NCBI GenBank assembly: GCA_038321615.1
Contig: JBBQFC010000007.1
Coordinates: 14,551-78,550, forward strand
Source: JBBQFC01 sp038321615
GTDB taxonomy: Bacteria > Bacteroidota > Bacteroidia > Flavobacteriales_D > Cryomorphaceae
Direction of reading: 5' to 3'
DNA length: 64,000 nucleotides
Shown here: piece by piece, positions 33,962-42,379 of the stretch
How positions within the stretch are numbered: position 1 is the first letter of the stretch
Layout: each line of letters opens with the position of its first letter
Notes under the pieces: generated by a model
What the model was told of the DNA's origin: nothing
The model's input: only the letters and a program-made list of their open reading frames with translations
Databases searched by the model: none
Made by a program: the position numbers and the translations under genes

Positions 33962-34624
33962 TTAGATTTCCGCTAGGTGCTCTGCGATGAGCTTACTTAT
34001 ACGCTCGCCCTTTTCGAATACCATAAAATGATTTCCGCCTTCGACGATATGGCAATTGGGAATGGACGAATGTGGAAATACCAAATCGCGATTGCCGTGG
34101 AAACGGATGGATGGAATATCGCAAATTGGCGGATGCCAGGCTAGTATGGCCGTAGCTCCAAAGTGAAGTAGCCGCGCATCGCTGTTTTGTAGCATTTCGT
34201 AGAATAGGTTACGCCCCTTCCCCGATTTTCGTGTGAGCCTATCGCCGGCGGCAGCTATAAATTTCAGAAAAGGCTTTCGCAAAAGCGGACCTATGTGCAC
34301 GGCGTGAGCAGCCTTTAAAACGTAAGGTATCTCCGAGCGCGATCTGACTGTGGAGATTAAAACCATGCTACTCACCGGAATTCGAGCGGCAATTTCCTGA
34401 GCAATCATGCCGCCCATGGAAACGCCGCCTACTGCAATAGGTTCCTTTTCAGCATACTCGGCCAAGTGGTAGTGTTCAATCAACAATTCGGCGTAATCGC
34501 CAAGCGTTTTGCTCTTACCTACATCAATCCAAGTAAGGGCGATAAACTCCACCCTATCATTTCCGCGAAAGCGGCTAAACACGCGCTCGTCGGCACCCAG
34601 ACCAGAGAACAAAAAAACTTTCAC
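33962..34624 (-). CDS. Alpha/beta hydrolase
   Basis: 220 residues from a GTG at 34624, which overlaps the upstream stop (GTGA); a longer open frame runs upstream but antisense-like and overlaps the neighbour. The fold is clear: VKVFLFSGLGADERVFSRF (oxyanion loop), the nucleophile elbow VGGVSMGGMIAQEIAARI with Ser in G-V-S-M-G, an acidic residue in RFHGNRDLVFP and the catalytic His in EGGNHFMVFE. It likely hydrolyses an ester or thioester; the substrate is not readable. Last gene of the hisS-hutH operon. The gene order hints at a role in amino-acid catabolism, but that is only inference. Confidence 0.83.
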   Translation of the reverse strand: MKVFLFSGLGADERVFSRFRGNDRVEFIALTWIDVGKSKTLGDYAELLIEHYHLAEYAEKEPIAVGGVSMGGMIAQEIAARIPVSSMVLISTVRSRSEIPYVLKAAHAVHIGPLLRKPFLKFIAAAGDRLTRKSGKGRNLFYEMLQNSDARLLHFGATAILAWHPPICDIPSIRFHGNRDLVFPHSSIPNCHIVEGGNHFMVFEKGERISKLIAEHLAEI

Positions 34625-35103
34625 TTTGGAAAATACTTCAATTGAGTAGCGTACATAATAATCCAGATGCCATTCCAAATCAATGCAGCACCGAGCATAA
34701 TTTGACCAAATAAATTCCATCCTCCGAAAATGACCGGATTGGCCGCCAAGCCAATTTGGGCTAGAAAATAGAGCGTAAATCCGATCCTATTGAGCTGAAA
34801 CAGCATGATAACACCTATGAGCTGTATGGCATAAAATAGGAAGCTCGCGGTGGCGTAATTTCCCATATCGAGCATGAGATTTACATAAAATTTCTCCACC
34901 TGCTCCTTTAATTCCGGAAAGGGCATTTCAAACTTATTGAGTTGCTCTAGCAGGGTATTTAGCGATTGGTCATCGACCGATGGCGGAGAAAAAGCGGTGG
35001 CTAATCCGGTAACAACCCCGTAAATGGCATGGGCGGCGCTAAGCACGCAGATAACGTGGAGAAATCGCGTTCGCTGATAAACAGGTAATTCTTTATCGGT
35101 CAT
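34621..35103 (-). CDS. Four-helix integral membrane protein of unknown function
   Basis: 160 residues from the ATG at 35103, which overlaps the hutH stop by four bases (ATGA). A longer upstream frame overlaps hutH and is rejected. Four hydrophobic segments: FLHVICVLSAAHAIYGVVTG, ATASFLFYAIQLIGVIMLF, IGFTLYFLAQIGLAANPVIF and GQIMLGAALIWNGIWIIMYA, with a charged extracytoplasmic or cytoplasmic loop of about 45 residues between the first two. Not matched to a named family. Its coupled position between hutH and the hydrolase suggests shared expression. Confidence 0.75.
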   Translation of the reverse strand: MTDKELPVYQRTRFLHVICVLSAAHAIYGVVTGLATAFSPPSVDDQSLNTLLEQLNKFEMPFPELKEQVEKFYVNLMLDMGNYATASFLFYAIQLIGVIMLFQLNRIGFTLYFLAQIGLAANPVIFGGWNLFGQIMLGAALIWNGIWIIMYATQLKYFPK

Positions 35104-36602
35104 TCTCGAACGTAACGATCTATCGGAAGCGATTGAACAAAATGCAGAGCCGAGCGCATCCGCACATGCATTTCGACATCTTCGGACACAAAAGATGTGG
35201 ATTGCCGAAAAGCTCCGTGCAAGGCAACAACAATCGAAGCCACTCCAACTACCCCGCGAAGTTCGAGTGCCTGCATAGCGTTGAGCAATTCTATAGCAAT
35301 AACATTCTCCGTATTCTTCAAAACCTTCCAAGCCTTGGTGGCTGCATTGGCGCCCATGCTCACGTGGTCTTCTTGCCCATTTGAGCTATCGATTGTATCG
35401 ACAGATGCGGGTGTGCATAGCTGCTTATTTTGGCTCACAATACTCGCAGCCGTGTATTGAGGAATCATAAACCCAGAATTCAATCCGGGCTCTGCTACCA
35501 AGAATGCGGGAAGCCCGCGGTGGCCGGCAATAAGTTTATAAACTCTTCGCTCGGCTATACTGCCCAATTCGGCCAAGGCAATGCAGGCATAATCCAAAGC
35601 CATTGCAAGGGGTTGGCCGTGAAAATTGCCAGCAGAAATAATCGCATCATCTTTTGGAAAGAGCGTTGGATTGTCAGTAACGGAATTAATTTCTGTTTCA
35701 AAAATCTCGGCTATATGTCGAAGCGCTCCTACCGAAGCGCCGTGCACCTGCGGAATGCAACGAAAGCTGTATGGATCCTGGACTTGCTTTTTGGGAGCGG
35801 CAAATCGATTACTATCAGCCAAAATATTTCTGATCCGCGCAGCAACTTCCCCCTGCCCTGCATGCGGCCTTACTGCGTGAACTTCAGCTCGAAAGGGATC
35901 GCGCAATGCGTCGTAAGCTTCTATTGAGCAGGCTGCTACGAGATCGGAAATTTTTAAAAGGCGCTGACCTTCCAAACAGATCGCTGTGCCATAAGCGCTC
36001 ATGAACTGGGTGCCGTTGAGCAGGGCGAGTCCTTCCTTCGATTTAAGGGTTAATGCCTTTAAACCATTTTTAGAAAGTACATCGGCGGAAGCCATCTTCT
36101 CACCCTTTACACGAACTTCGCCCAGGCCGATTAGCGGCAGTGCCAGATGCGCCAGTGGAGCCAAATCGCCCGAAGCTCCCAGGCTTCCTTGCTGATAAAC
36201 TACGGGCAATACATCGTGATTATAATGCCAGATGAGCCGCTCGACTGTGTCGATATGTACGCCGCTAAATCCGTAGGAAAGCCCTTGTATTTTAAGGAAA
36301 AGCATGAGGCGCACTATTTCGGCGGGAACTTCTTCGCCCGTGCCGCAAGCATGCGACATCACTAAATTGCGCTGCAGTTGCTCCAGACTTTCTCGACCTA
36401 TCAACGTATCGCAAAGCGAGCCGAAACCCGTATTAATTCCGTAGATCGGTTTTTCTTCCGACTTTAATTTGTTGTCGAGATAGCTGCGACACTCATTAAT
36501 CGAGCGGCGCGCATCATCGCTGAGCTCCACTGTGTTTCCAGCTTGCTCGAAACCGGCAAGTGCCGTTAGCGAAATCCAATCCTTGGTAATAAGGTGCTTC
36601 AT
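35100..36602 (-). CDS. hutH: Histidine ammonia-lyase
   Basis: 500 residues. The MIO prosthetic group forms from the Ala-Ser-Gly in QQGSLGASGDLAPLAHLALP. The N-terminal YGINTGFGSL (catalytic Tyr) and the selectivity loop RNLVMSHACGTGEEVP carry the Ser-His pair characteristic of histidine-specific enzymes, where tyrosine lyases have His-Leu and phenylalanine lyases Phe-Leu. Other boxes: TDNPTLFPKDD, GNFHGQPLAMALD and SNGQEDHVSMGANA. It deaminates histidine to urocanate. The other hut genes (hutU, hutI, hutG) are absent from the window. The start overlaps the hisS stop by four bases (ATGA), a striking coupling of histidine charging and histidine breakdown. Confidence 0.9.
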   Translation of the reverse strand: MKHLITKDWISLTALAGFEQAGNTVELSDDARRSINECRSYLDNKLKSEEKPIYGINTGFGSLCDTLIGRESLEQLQRNLVMSHACGTGEEVPAEIVRLMLFLKIQGLSYGFSGVHIDTVERLIWHYNHDVLPVVYQQGSLGASGDLAPLAHLALPLIGLGEVRVKGEKMASADVLSKNGLKALTLKSKEGLALLNGTQFMSAYGTAICLEGQRLLKISDLVAACSIEAYDALRDPFRAEVHAVRPHAGQGEVAARIRNILADSNRFAAPKKQVQDPYSFRCIPQVHGASVGALRHIAEIFETEINSVTDNPTLFPKDDAIISAGNFHGQPLAMALDYACIALAELGSIAERRVYKLIAGHRGLPAFLVAEPGLNSGFMIPQYTAASIVSQNKQLCTPASVDTIDSSNGQEDHVSMGANAATKAWKVLKNTENVIAIELLNAMQALELRGVVGVASIVVALHGAFRQSTSFVSEDVEMHVRMRSALHFVQSLPIDRYVRE

Positions 36603-37951
36603 AATGCTCCAAACTTTGCAAGGAGTCCGTTTAAATCCAACTTCACTTGCTCGCCCGTTAGCATATTTTTCACGCTCACCATTTTGTTTTTAAGTTCGTT
36701 TTCGCCGATAATTACCACATGGGGTATCTGTTTATCGTCTGCGTATTTCATTTGTTTCTTGAGTTTGGCGGCGTCGGGATAAAGCTCTGCTTTCACTCCC
36801 GATAGCCTTAACTGACTAGCTATTTCGTGGGCAAAATCCGCCTCGGCTTCGCCAAAATTGAGGAATAAAATTTGGGTGCTTTCGGTATCGGTATTTGGAA
36901 ATTTGCCGATGGCTTCCAAGAGGTCGTAAATTCGATCGGCACCAAATGATATTCCCACTCCCGACATTCCCTTCATTCCAAAAATACCCGTGAGATCGTC
37001 ATACCGACCCCCTCCACAAATACTGCCTACTTGGGCTTCGGTAAGCGGGAGGACTTCGAAAATGGCGCCAGTGTAGTAGTTCAGACCCCGCGCCAGGCTG
37101 AGATCGAAGCGCAATTTTGCAGACCCTAAGCCAAGGACTTTCACCTTTTGGAAAATGAACTGGAGTTCTTCCAATCCGAGCTTGGCCTCGGGAATATCGC
37201 CCATGAGTTTATCCACCTGAGAAAGAAGCGATGCACTGTCAATATCCAATTTGGCGATTTCGAGAACCTGGCGTAGTTTTTCTGTCGCTGCTGCGGAGAA
37301 GCCCTGCTCATTCAAATCGGCCAAAACCTGATCGACAGACATTTTATCTAACTTGTCGATGGCGATGGTGAGTGGGATAATTCGATCGGCTTCGCCCACA
37401 TATTTAGCGAGCGCTGTTAAAAGTTTTCGGTTGTTTATCCGAATTTCAACTGGCAGCCCAAGTTTCGAGAAAACCTCGTCGAAGATCTGCACATACTCCA
37501 CTTCGCATCGGAGTGAATCGGTTCCAACCACATCGGCATCGCATTGATAAAACTCCCGATAGCGTCCTTTCTGAGGCCGGTCGGCTCGCCAAACTGGTTG
37601 GATTTGATAACGCCGAAACGGAAAAGCAAGGTCATTTTGGTGCTGCACCACGAAACGCGCGAAGGGGACTGTGAGGTCATAGCGAAGCGCTTCTTCGGCC
37701 AAAGAATTTAGATCGCTGGACTGCAGAGCTTTATCAAGCTTTTCGCCCCTCGCTAAGACTTTAAAAATCAACCGATCTCCTTCGTCCCCGTATTTGCCCG
37801 TAAGGGTTTCAAGATTTTCCATCGCCGGGGTTTCGATTGGCTGGTAGCCGTATTTCTCAAAAACGGTTCGGATGGCATTAAAAATGTAATTGCGACGTTG
37901 CACCACGCCAGGTAAAAAATCGCGGGTGCCCTTCGGGGTACTGGGTTTCAT
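36599..37951 (-). CDS. hisS: Histidine-tRNA ligase
   Basis: 450 residues, normal for the class II enzyme. Motif 1 region GTRDFLPGVVQRRNYIF, motif 2 FRRYQIQPVWRADRPQKGRY followed by EFYQCDADVVG, the histidine A loop RGLNYYTGAIFEV and GGGRYDDLTGIFG, motif 3 GVGISFGADRI, and a C-terminal anticodon-binding domain (TQILFLNFGEAEADFAHEIA). It charges tRNA-His. First gene of a four-gene unit in which each following start overlaps the previous stop by four bases. A well-formed promoter lies 50 bases upstream. Confidence 0.96.
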   Translation of the reverse strand: MKPSTPKGTRDFLPGVVQRRNYIFNAIRTVFEKYGYQPIETPAMENLETLTGKYGDEGDRLIFKVLARGEKLDKALQSSDLNSLAEEALRYDLTVPFARFVVQHQNDLAFPFRRYQIQPVWRADRPQKGRYREFYQCDADVVGTDSLRCEVEYVQIFDEVFSKLGLPVEIRINNRKLLTALAKYVGEADRIIPLTIAIDKLDKMSVDQVLADLNEQGFSAAATEKLRQVLEIAKLDIDSASLLSQVDKLMGDIPEAKLGLEELQFIFQKVKVLGLGSAKLRFDLSLARGLNYYTGAIFEVLPLTEAQVGSICGGGRYDDLTGIFGMKGMSGVGISFGADRIYDLLEAIGKFPNTDTESTQILFLNFGEAEADFAHEIASQLRLSGVKAELYPDAAKLKKQMKYADDKQIPHVVIIGENELKNKMVSVKNMLTGEQVKLDLNGLLAKFGAL

Positions 37952-38000
37952 GCGGTGAATTGATGTGGCTTCAACCGCATTTTTGAAAGCGATTGGAGCG

Positions 38001-38032
38001 CAAATATACGGATGTAGGCAAACTTAGAACAA
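38001..38032 (-). promoter_or_regulatory. Promoter of the hisS-hutH operon
   Basis: On the minus strand TTG (38030-38032 complement), 21 bases, then TATATTTG (38001-38008 complement), an exact TAnnTTTG. Both elements and the spacing fit the Bacteroidota primary promoter. Predicted leader about 45 bases with no evident riboswitch or His-codon leader peptide. Confidence 0.65.
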
Positions 38033-38182
38033 TCCGCCCAAAGATGCCCAATTCATTGTACAAATAGAATAGACCGGGACGGATTTTGATGACCTTTGGA
38101 CTAAGCATCCAAACAAATACGGAATTTGGAGCCTAAGAAAGCTCTTTGCTACGAATGGCAAGTTCTGTTCGAGTAAACAGCC

Positions 38183-40033
38183 TTATTCTCCAATTAATCC
38201 ATACCCCACATTGAGCATAGAAACGTCGGTTAAACCGACAATTCCATCGCAGTTTAAATCGGCCAGGGGGTTAAAATTGTCGTCGTTCAAAGCAAGTCCG
38301 TACGAGCTGTTAAGCAAGGATACGTCCAGAATATTTACCACGTTATCACCATTAATATCCCCCCCAAGAAGGCTTCCAAAATTTATGTCGTTTGTCCCCG
38401 ATTCCAGATTTACCGCAGCAATGGCAGCCGAAAGATAGCCGTCTGCCTTTAAAACCATGGTGGATTCAAAGGGTAAGTCAAGTCCCAATTGGAAACCACC
38501 ATCTCCATCGATGATCAATGAAAAAGTCTGATAGGGAATTGCTGAACCTTCGATATAAATTTCAAGCGATGCCATTGTGGGGCCGCAATTGCCATTGATG
38601 CCAGCCAGCCCGTTCACGGAAGTGCAGAAATCGTTAACAGGAGTAATGTAATTAACGTAAAGCGTATCGATACTCGGAGCGCAAGGGGGTGCTACGATAA
38701 GATAAACCAACGAAAACCCATTGCCGATGGATTGTCCCAGGGCGCTTGACAGTTGTTGACCAGAGATACAGACCGCTGAAATCGGGAAAAAGCCTGAAAA
38801 ATTGCCATCGGCGTCGTTCAAAATCCAACTACCACCAAGAGCAGGGTCGCCGCCCATATTACTCAAAGGGCAGAAATTTCCACTACTTGGGCAATAATCA
38901 ACTGTAGTGGTTTCTCCAGACAAGCCTTCATTTGACAGGCGAACTTGCATTGTGAATAAGGCAGCACATTGAAATCCATCACTAAAGCGGAACGCATAAA
39001 TACCAGCGGGATCGGTAGATGGATTAATTACGCCTTCGGCCACTGGGCCGCTGCCATCGGGAAAAAACCAATTGCCCGGACACAAGGGACTTTGATCAAC
39101 CAATAAAGCTGCCAGTGCTATGGAAGGCGATTGACAGTAGGCGATACTTGGTTGAAGACCCAGATCGATAGGCTGAACCATAACCCGGTTGGAAAAAGTG
39201 CAGCCTTCGGAGCCTGTAACGGTGTAAACATATTCGCCATAAGGATCTGTAAGCGGGTTAAATGTTCCACAATCGTCTACCAGCCAGCCTTCGGGGCCTG
39301 ACCAATACCCACCGCTATCTGGGTTGCCCCCAAGCGCATCGAATAGGCATTAAGGCTCTATGCCGCAGACCGGCAAATTTTCAGGTCCATCGCCCGGATT
39401 GGCGTCGCAGCCGTTGAAGAAAATAGCTTGGCTGGGTGAAGTGAAGTTCAGGGTATCGCACGGATTGGGAATAGGGAAATCACCGATCCCATTAGCTTTA
39501 TCGGAAATCATGAGTAAAGAAGGTGTAATATTAGCACCCTGCAAGGCAGCTATATCAGACCCGCCATTCCCAAGTGTAATCTGAAAACAAAACTGCCAAT
39601 GAGCAGCTGCGCCGAAACAAGGATCTCCTAAATTATTACACGGATCGCCATCTTGTGGGTCGAGGGAATTCACATCGTAGGCATAATTGGGGCCGTAGGT
39701 CTCACCAGCGCAGATAATACCAGGGGAAAAAAGCCAAACTCCACCGTTGGCACAGGCCTGAGGGGCGCTAAGAGATTGTATGCTCGAAACATCCCAAGGT
39801 TCTGGAAAATGCAATTCCATCATCCATAACCAACCCGCGCCGGGACTACAATAATCTGTGATTTGAACACAGACTTCGACTGTAGTGCCGCCGTTGTAGA
39901 ATCCGCTCGTTGGTATAGGCGGATTAAAGGTTCATTCCGAACCAGCGACACAGTTAGTAGGCTGCGCATGGATATGTGCACAGAAAAATAAAAAAGTGCA
40001 AAAAGCTATAGTATAGGTCGTAGTGGTTTTCAT
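38183..40033 (-). pseudogene. Large secreted protein with C-terminal dockerin-like repeats, interrupted by two in-frame stops
   Basis: A single minus-strand frame of 617 codons runs from an ATG at 40033 (MKTTTTYTIAFCTFLFFCAH, signal peptide cut near IHAQ) to the stop at 38183, broken by TGA at 39932-39934 (codon 34) and TAA at 39350-39352 (codon 228). The frame is otherwise kept throughout: homologous text continues on both sides of each stop (before the second, ENLPVCGIEP; after it, CLFDALGGNPDSGGYWSGP). The middle holds repeated PKD-like or G-N-P-D-S-G-G-x-W domains seen in Bacteroidota adhesins. The C-terminus has two dockerin-type segments, GDINGDNVVNILDVSLLNSS and ADLNCDGIVGLTDVSMLNVG. 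The two stops make a full-length product impossible without recoding. Confidence 0.75.
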
Positions 40034-40199
40034 AGGGCTCGGTTAAAAGTTGGAAATCAAATAATAGGTTGGCTTCTGATTTTCTAATGATTGACGATCA
40101 AATTTGCCAAGTGTTGCTTACTTAAGAGATTTTTCCAAGTCCTTTTCGGCACCTTAGTTGCTTGCTAACTGGTATTGCTTTGCCTTAACTTCGCTGCAC

Positions 40200-41621
40200 A
40201 TGATATTGAATAGATTTCTCTTAATAGCTTTTGCTTGCGCTTTTGTGGACGCCGAAGCTCAGAATGCCTCCACATCCAAACCCAACATCATCTACATCCT
40301 TGCCGACGATCTCGGCTACGGTGACTTGGGTTGCTACGGACAAACGAAAATTCCAACCCCTAACATAGATGCTCTTGCTGCCGGCGGGATACTCTTCACC
40401 GACCACTACGCCGGGAGCACCGTATGCGCTCCATCGCGAGCTACGATCCTTACGGGGCTTCATACAGGGCATGTATCGGTTCGCGGAAATCGGGAAGTAC
40501 AGCCAGAAGGGCAAGCGCCACTTTTAAAATCAGAGCCAAATTTGATAGCCCTGATGAAAAAAGCGGGTTATTCCACAGGCCTTTTCGGGAAATGGGGACT
40601 CGGCTACCCAGGGTCGGTTTCGGATCCGATGGCCATGGGCTTCGATGTCTTTTTCGGCTACAACTGTCAGCGCCGTGCTCATGCGTACTATCCCGATTAC
40701 CTCTGGAGCAACGATCAAAAGGTTGATTTATCCGCCAATAACGGAGCGCAAACGGGAACGTACAGCCCAATTGTAATTCAGGAAGCCGCACTCGATTTTG
40801 TCGATAAGCACGCCGAGAAGCCCTTCTTTATGTTCTACGCTTCTACTCTACCCCATGCGGAACTAGCCGCACCATCTGACGAAATTGCTGAATTCAGTGG
40901 GATTTTTGGCAAGGAAAGTCCCTATCCCGGCCAGCCCGACCCGATGAAACGCAAAAATGGATCCTACGGCGGGCAAACTGAGCCGCGTGCAGCATACGCA
41001 GCTATGGTGAGCCATCTCGACAAGCAGGTTGGCGAAATAATGGCAAGGGTGGAAGCACTCGGAATAGCCGAAAACACGATTATCATTTTCTCGTCAGACA
41101 ATGGGCCTTCCAATGAAGGTGGTGGTGACCCCAACTTTTTCGATAGCAACGGTAAACTGCGCGGCACAAAGCGCGATCTCAGCGAAGGCGGCATTCGAGT
41201 GCCGTTCGTAGCCAATTGGCCTGGCACTATTGAAGCAGGATCTCAGAGCGATCACCTCTCAGCGCAGTGGGATATGCTAGCTACGTTTTGCGATTTGGCC
41301 GGCATTGCCCCCACCGCCGGCGATGGTCTTTCTTTTAAACCTTTATTCTTAGGCAAACCCGCACCTGAACACGAATTTCTCTATTGGGAATTCACCCCGG
41401 GAACTCCTGCCAAAGCAGTGCGAATGGGCGATTGGAAGGCAATAATCACATACACCGCTCAGAATCCGGAAGGGGAGCTAGCGCTTTACAATTTACGCAC
41501 AGATCTAGGCGAGCAAGATGACCTTTCAGGTGCAAATCCCGAAATAGTAGAACAGCTCAAAGCGATCATTGCGCAAGAGCATATTGAATCGAAAGATTTC
41601 CCTTTTCCAAATGAGCAGTAA
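40200..41621 (+). CDS. Secreted arylsulfatase-type sulfatase
   Basis: 473 residues from the ATG at 40200; an upstream ATG at 40158 would precede the signal peptide. Signal MILNRFLLIAFACAFVDAEA, then PNIIYILADDLGYGDLGCYG with the metal-binding Asp pair, and the formylglycine site C-A-P-S-R-A-T-I-L-T-G with C76 in VCAPSR, converted after translation by a sulfatase-modifying enzyme not present here. Further active-site boxes: GLFGKWGLG, TLPHAELAAP, FSSDNGPSNEGGGDPNFF and KLRGTKRDLSEGGIRVP. It belongs to the arylsulfatase A-like S1 family and probably removes sulfate from algal polysaccharides in the periplasm. Adjacent, in the opposite direction, lies a sulfotransferase gene. Confidence 0.93.
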   Translation: MILNRFLLIAFACAFVDAEAQNASTSKPNIIYILADDLGYGDLGCYGQTKIPTPNIDALAAGGILFTDHYAGSTVCAPSRATILTGLHTGHVSVRGNREVQPEGQAPLLKSEPNLIALMKKAGYSTGLFGKWGLGYPGSVSDPMAMGFDVFFGYNCQRRAHAYYPDYLWSNDQKVDLSANNGAQTGTYSPIVIQEAALDFVDKHAEKPFFMFYASTLPHAELAAPSDEIAEFSGIFGKESPYPGQPDPMKRKNGSYGGQTEPRAAYAAMVSHLDKQVGEIMARVEALGIAENTIIIFSSDNGPSNEGGGDPNFFDSNGKLRGTKRDLSEGGIRVPFVANWPGTIEAGSQSDHLSAQWDMLATFCDLAGIAPTAGDGLSFKPLFLGKPAPEHEFLYWEFTPGTPAKAVRMGDWKAIITYTAQNPEGELALYNLRTDLGEQDDLSGANPEIVEQLKAIIAQEHIESKDFPFPNEQ

Positions 41622-41641
41622 GTTCATCTAATTGGTGGAAG

Positions 41642-42343
41642 CTACAAACGCCGATAGAGCTCAATATCGGCCCGATAACGGTTCTTAAATCGATCACTTC
41701 CTTTTAAGAGCGAAAGCTGGTACTCGTTCATTCGTTCCGAATTCACATTCAATTTAGGAGCAACACTATCACCCCTACCCTCAGCGAGATAACTGCCCAG
41801 ATCAAGAATTTCTACTGATTGACAAAGGTTCTCGACCCCACCTTTCAAAAAATAGCTTTGCGATCGAAAATGGCGATCAGATAAATAATCGGGGGTGCGG
41901 CTTACAAATTTCAAAAAGATCGGTAACTCCATATCTGGCTCTACTTTAACGATTGTATTCAGTCCGGATGGGTATTGGTACATCGTGTTCTTTCCCTTAT
42001 TCACATCTATATAACATGAGAAAAACCGCTCATAAGGCTCGCGAATGACCAAAACCATTTTCTTGCCTTGTGCGAAATTGCGGAAAGCCGGAAAACAAGA
42101 AAACGATAGGCGCATTAAGTTTCCTTCCGTAATCGGAGATGGATCTATGCGGTGAATTTCTGGAAATCTGCTTTCAAAGTCTGGTTTGTAAATTCGGATA
42201 AGGCGGACCTTGATCGAAGAGCAACCCGACTTGGAGACAATGGGGTAGAAAGTGTTAGTTGGACGATCGAAATAAACTTCGATCGGGTCAACAAGCCGAA
42301 TGGCCAAAAGTCCGAGCAATCCTTTTATAATGGACTTAACCAC
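41642..42343 (-). CDS. Carbohydrate sulfotransferase (sulfotransferase family 2)
   Basis: 233 residues from a GTG at 42343. The 5'-phosphosulfate loop is YPIVSKSGCSSIKVRLIRIY (K-S-G-C-S-S) and the 3'-phosphate site is LVIREPYERFFSCYIDVNKG (R-x-P-x-x-R-x-x-S-x-Y), as in the HNK-1/chondroitin sulfotransferase family (Sulfotransfer_2). It transfers sulfate from PAPS to a sugar hydroxyl. Bacterial members usually modify capsule or exopolysaccharide, and this gene lies directly before the polysaccharide locus, on the opposite strand. It follows the T9SS-tailed protein gene by 36 bases and may share its transcript. The PAPS-making genes are not here. Confidence 0.78.
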   Translation of the reverse strand: MVKSIIKGLLGLLAIRLVDPIEVYFDRPTNTFYPIVSKSGCSSIKVRLIRIYKPDFESRFPEIHRIDPSPITEGNLMRLSFSCFPAFRNFAQGKKMVLVIREPYERFFSCYIDVNKGKNTMYQYPSGLNTIVKVEPDMELPIFLKFVSRTPDYLSDRHFRSQSYFLKGGVENLCQSVEILDLGSYLAEGRGDSVAPKLNVNSERMNEYQLSLLKGSDRFKNRYRADIELYRRL

Positions 42344-42379
42344 AGCAACTATCCATTTGAACGATCCATAATAAAGGCT

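Noticed and set aside
34625..34720. Upstream extension of the alpha/beta hydrolase frame
   Set aside because: Overlaps the membrane protein gene in another frame and has no hydrolase-like residues; the GTG at 34624 gives the normal GTGA overlap.
35104..35331. Upstream extension of the four-helix membrane protein frame
   Set aside because: Cys/Arg-rich nonsense antiparallel to the hutH coding frame; the ATG at 35103 gives an ATGA overlap.
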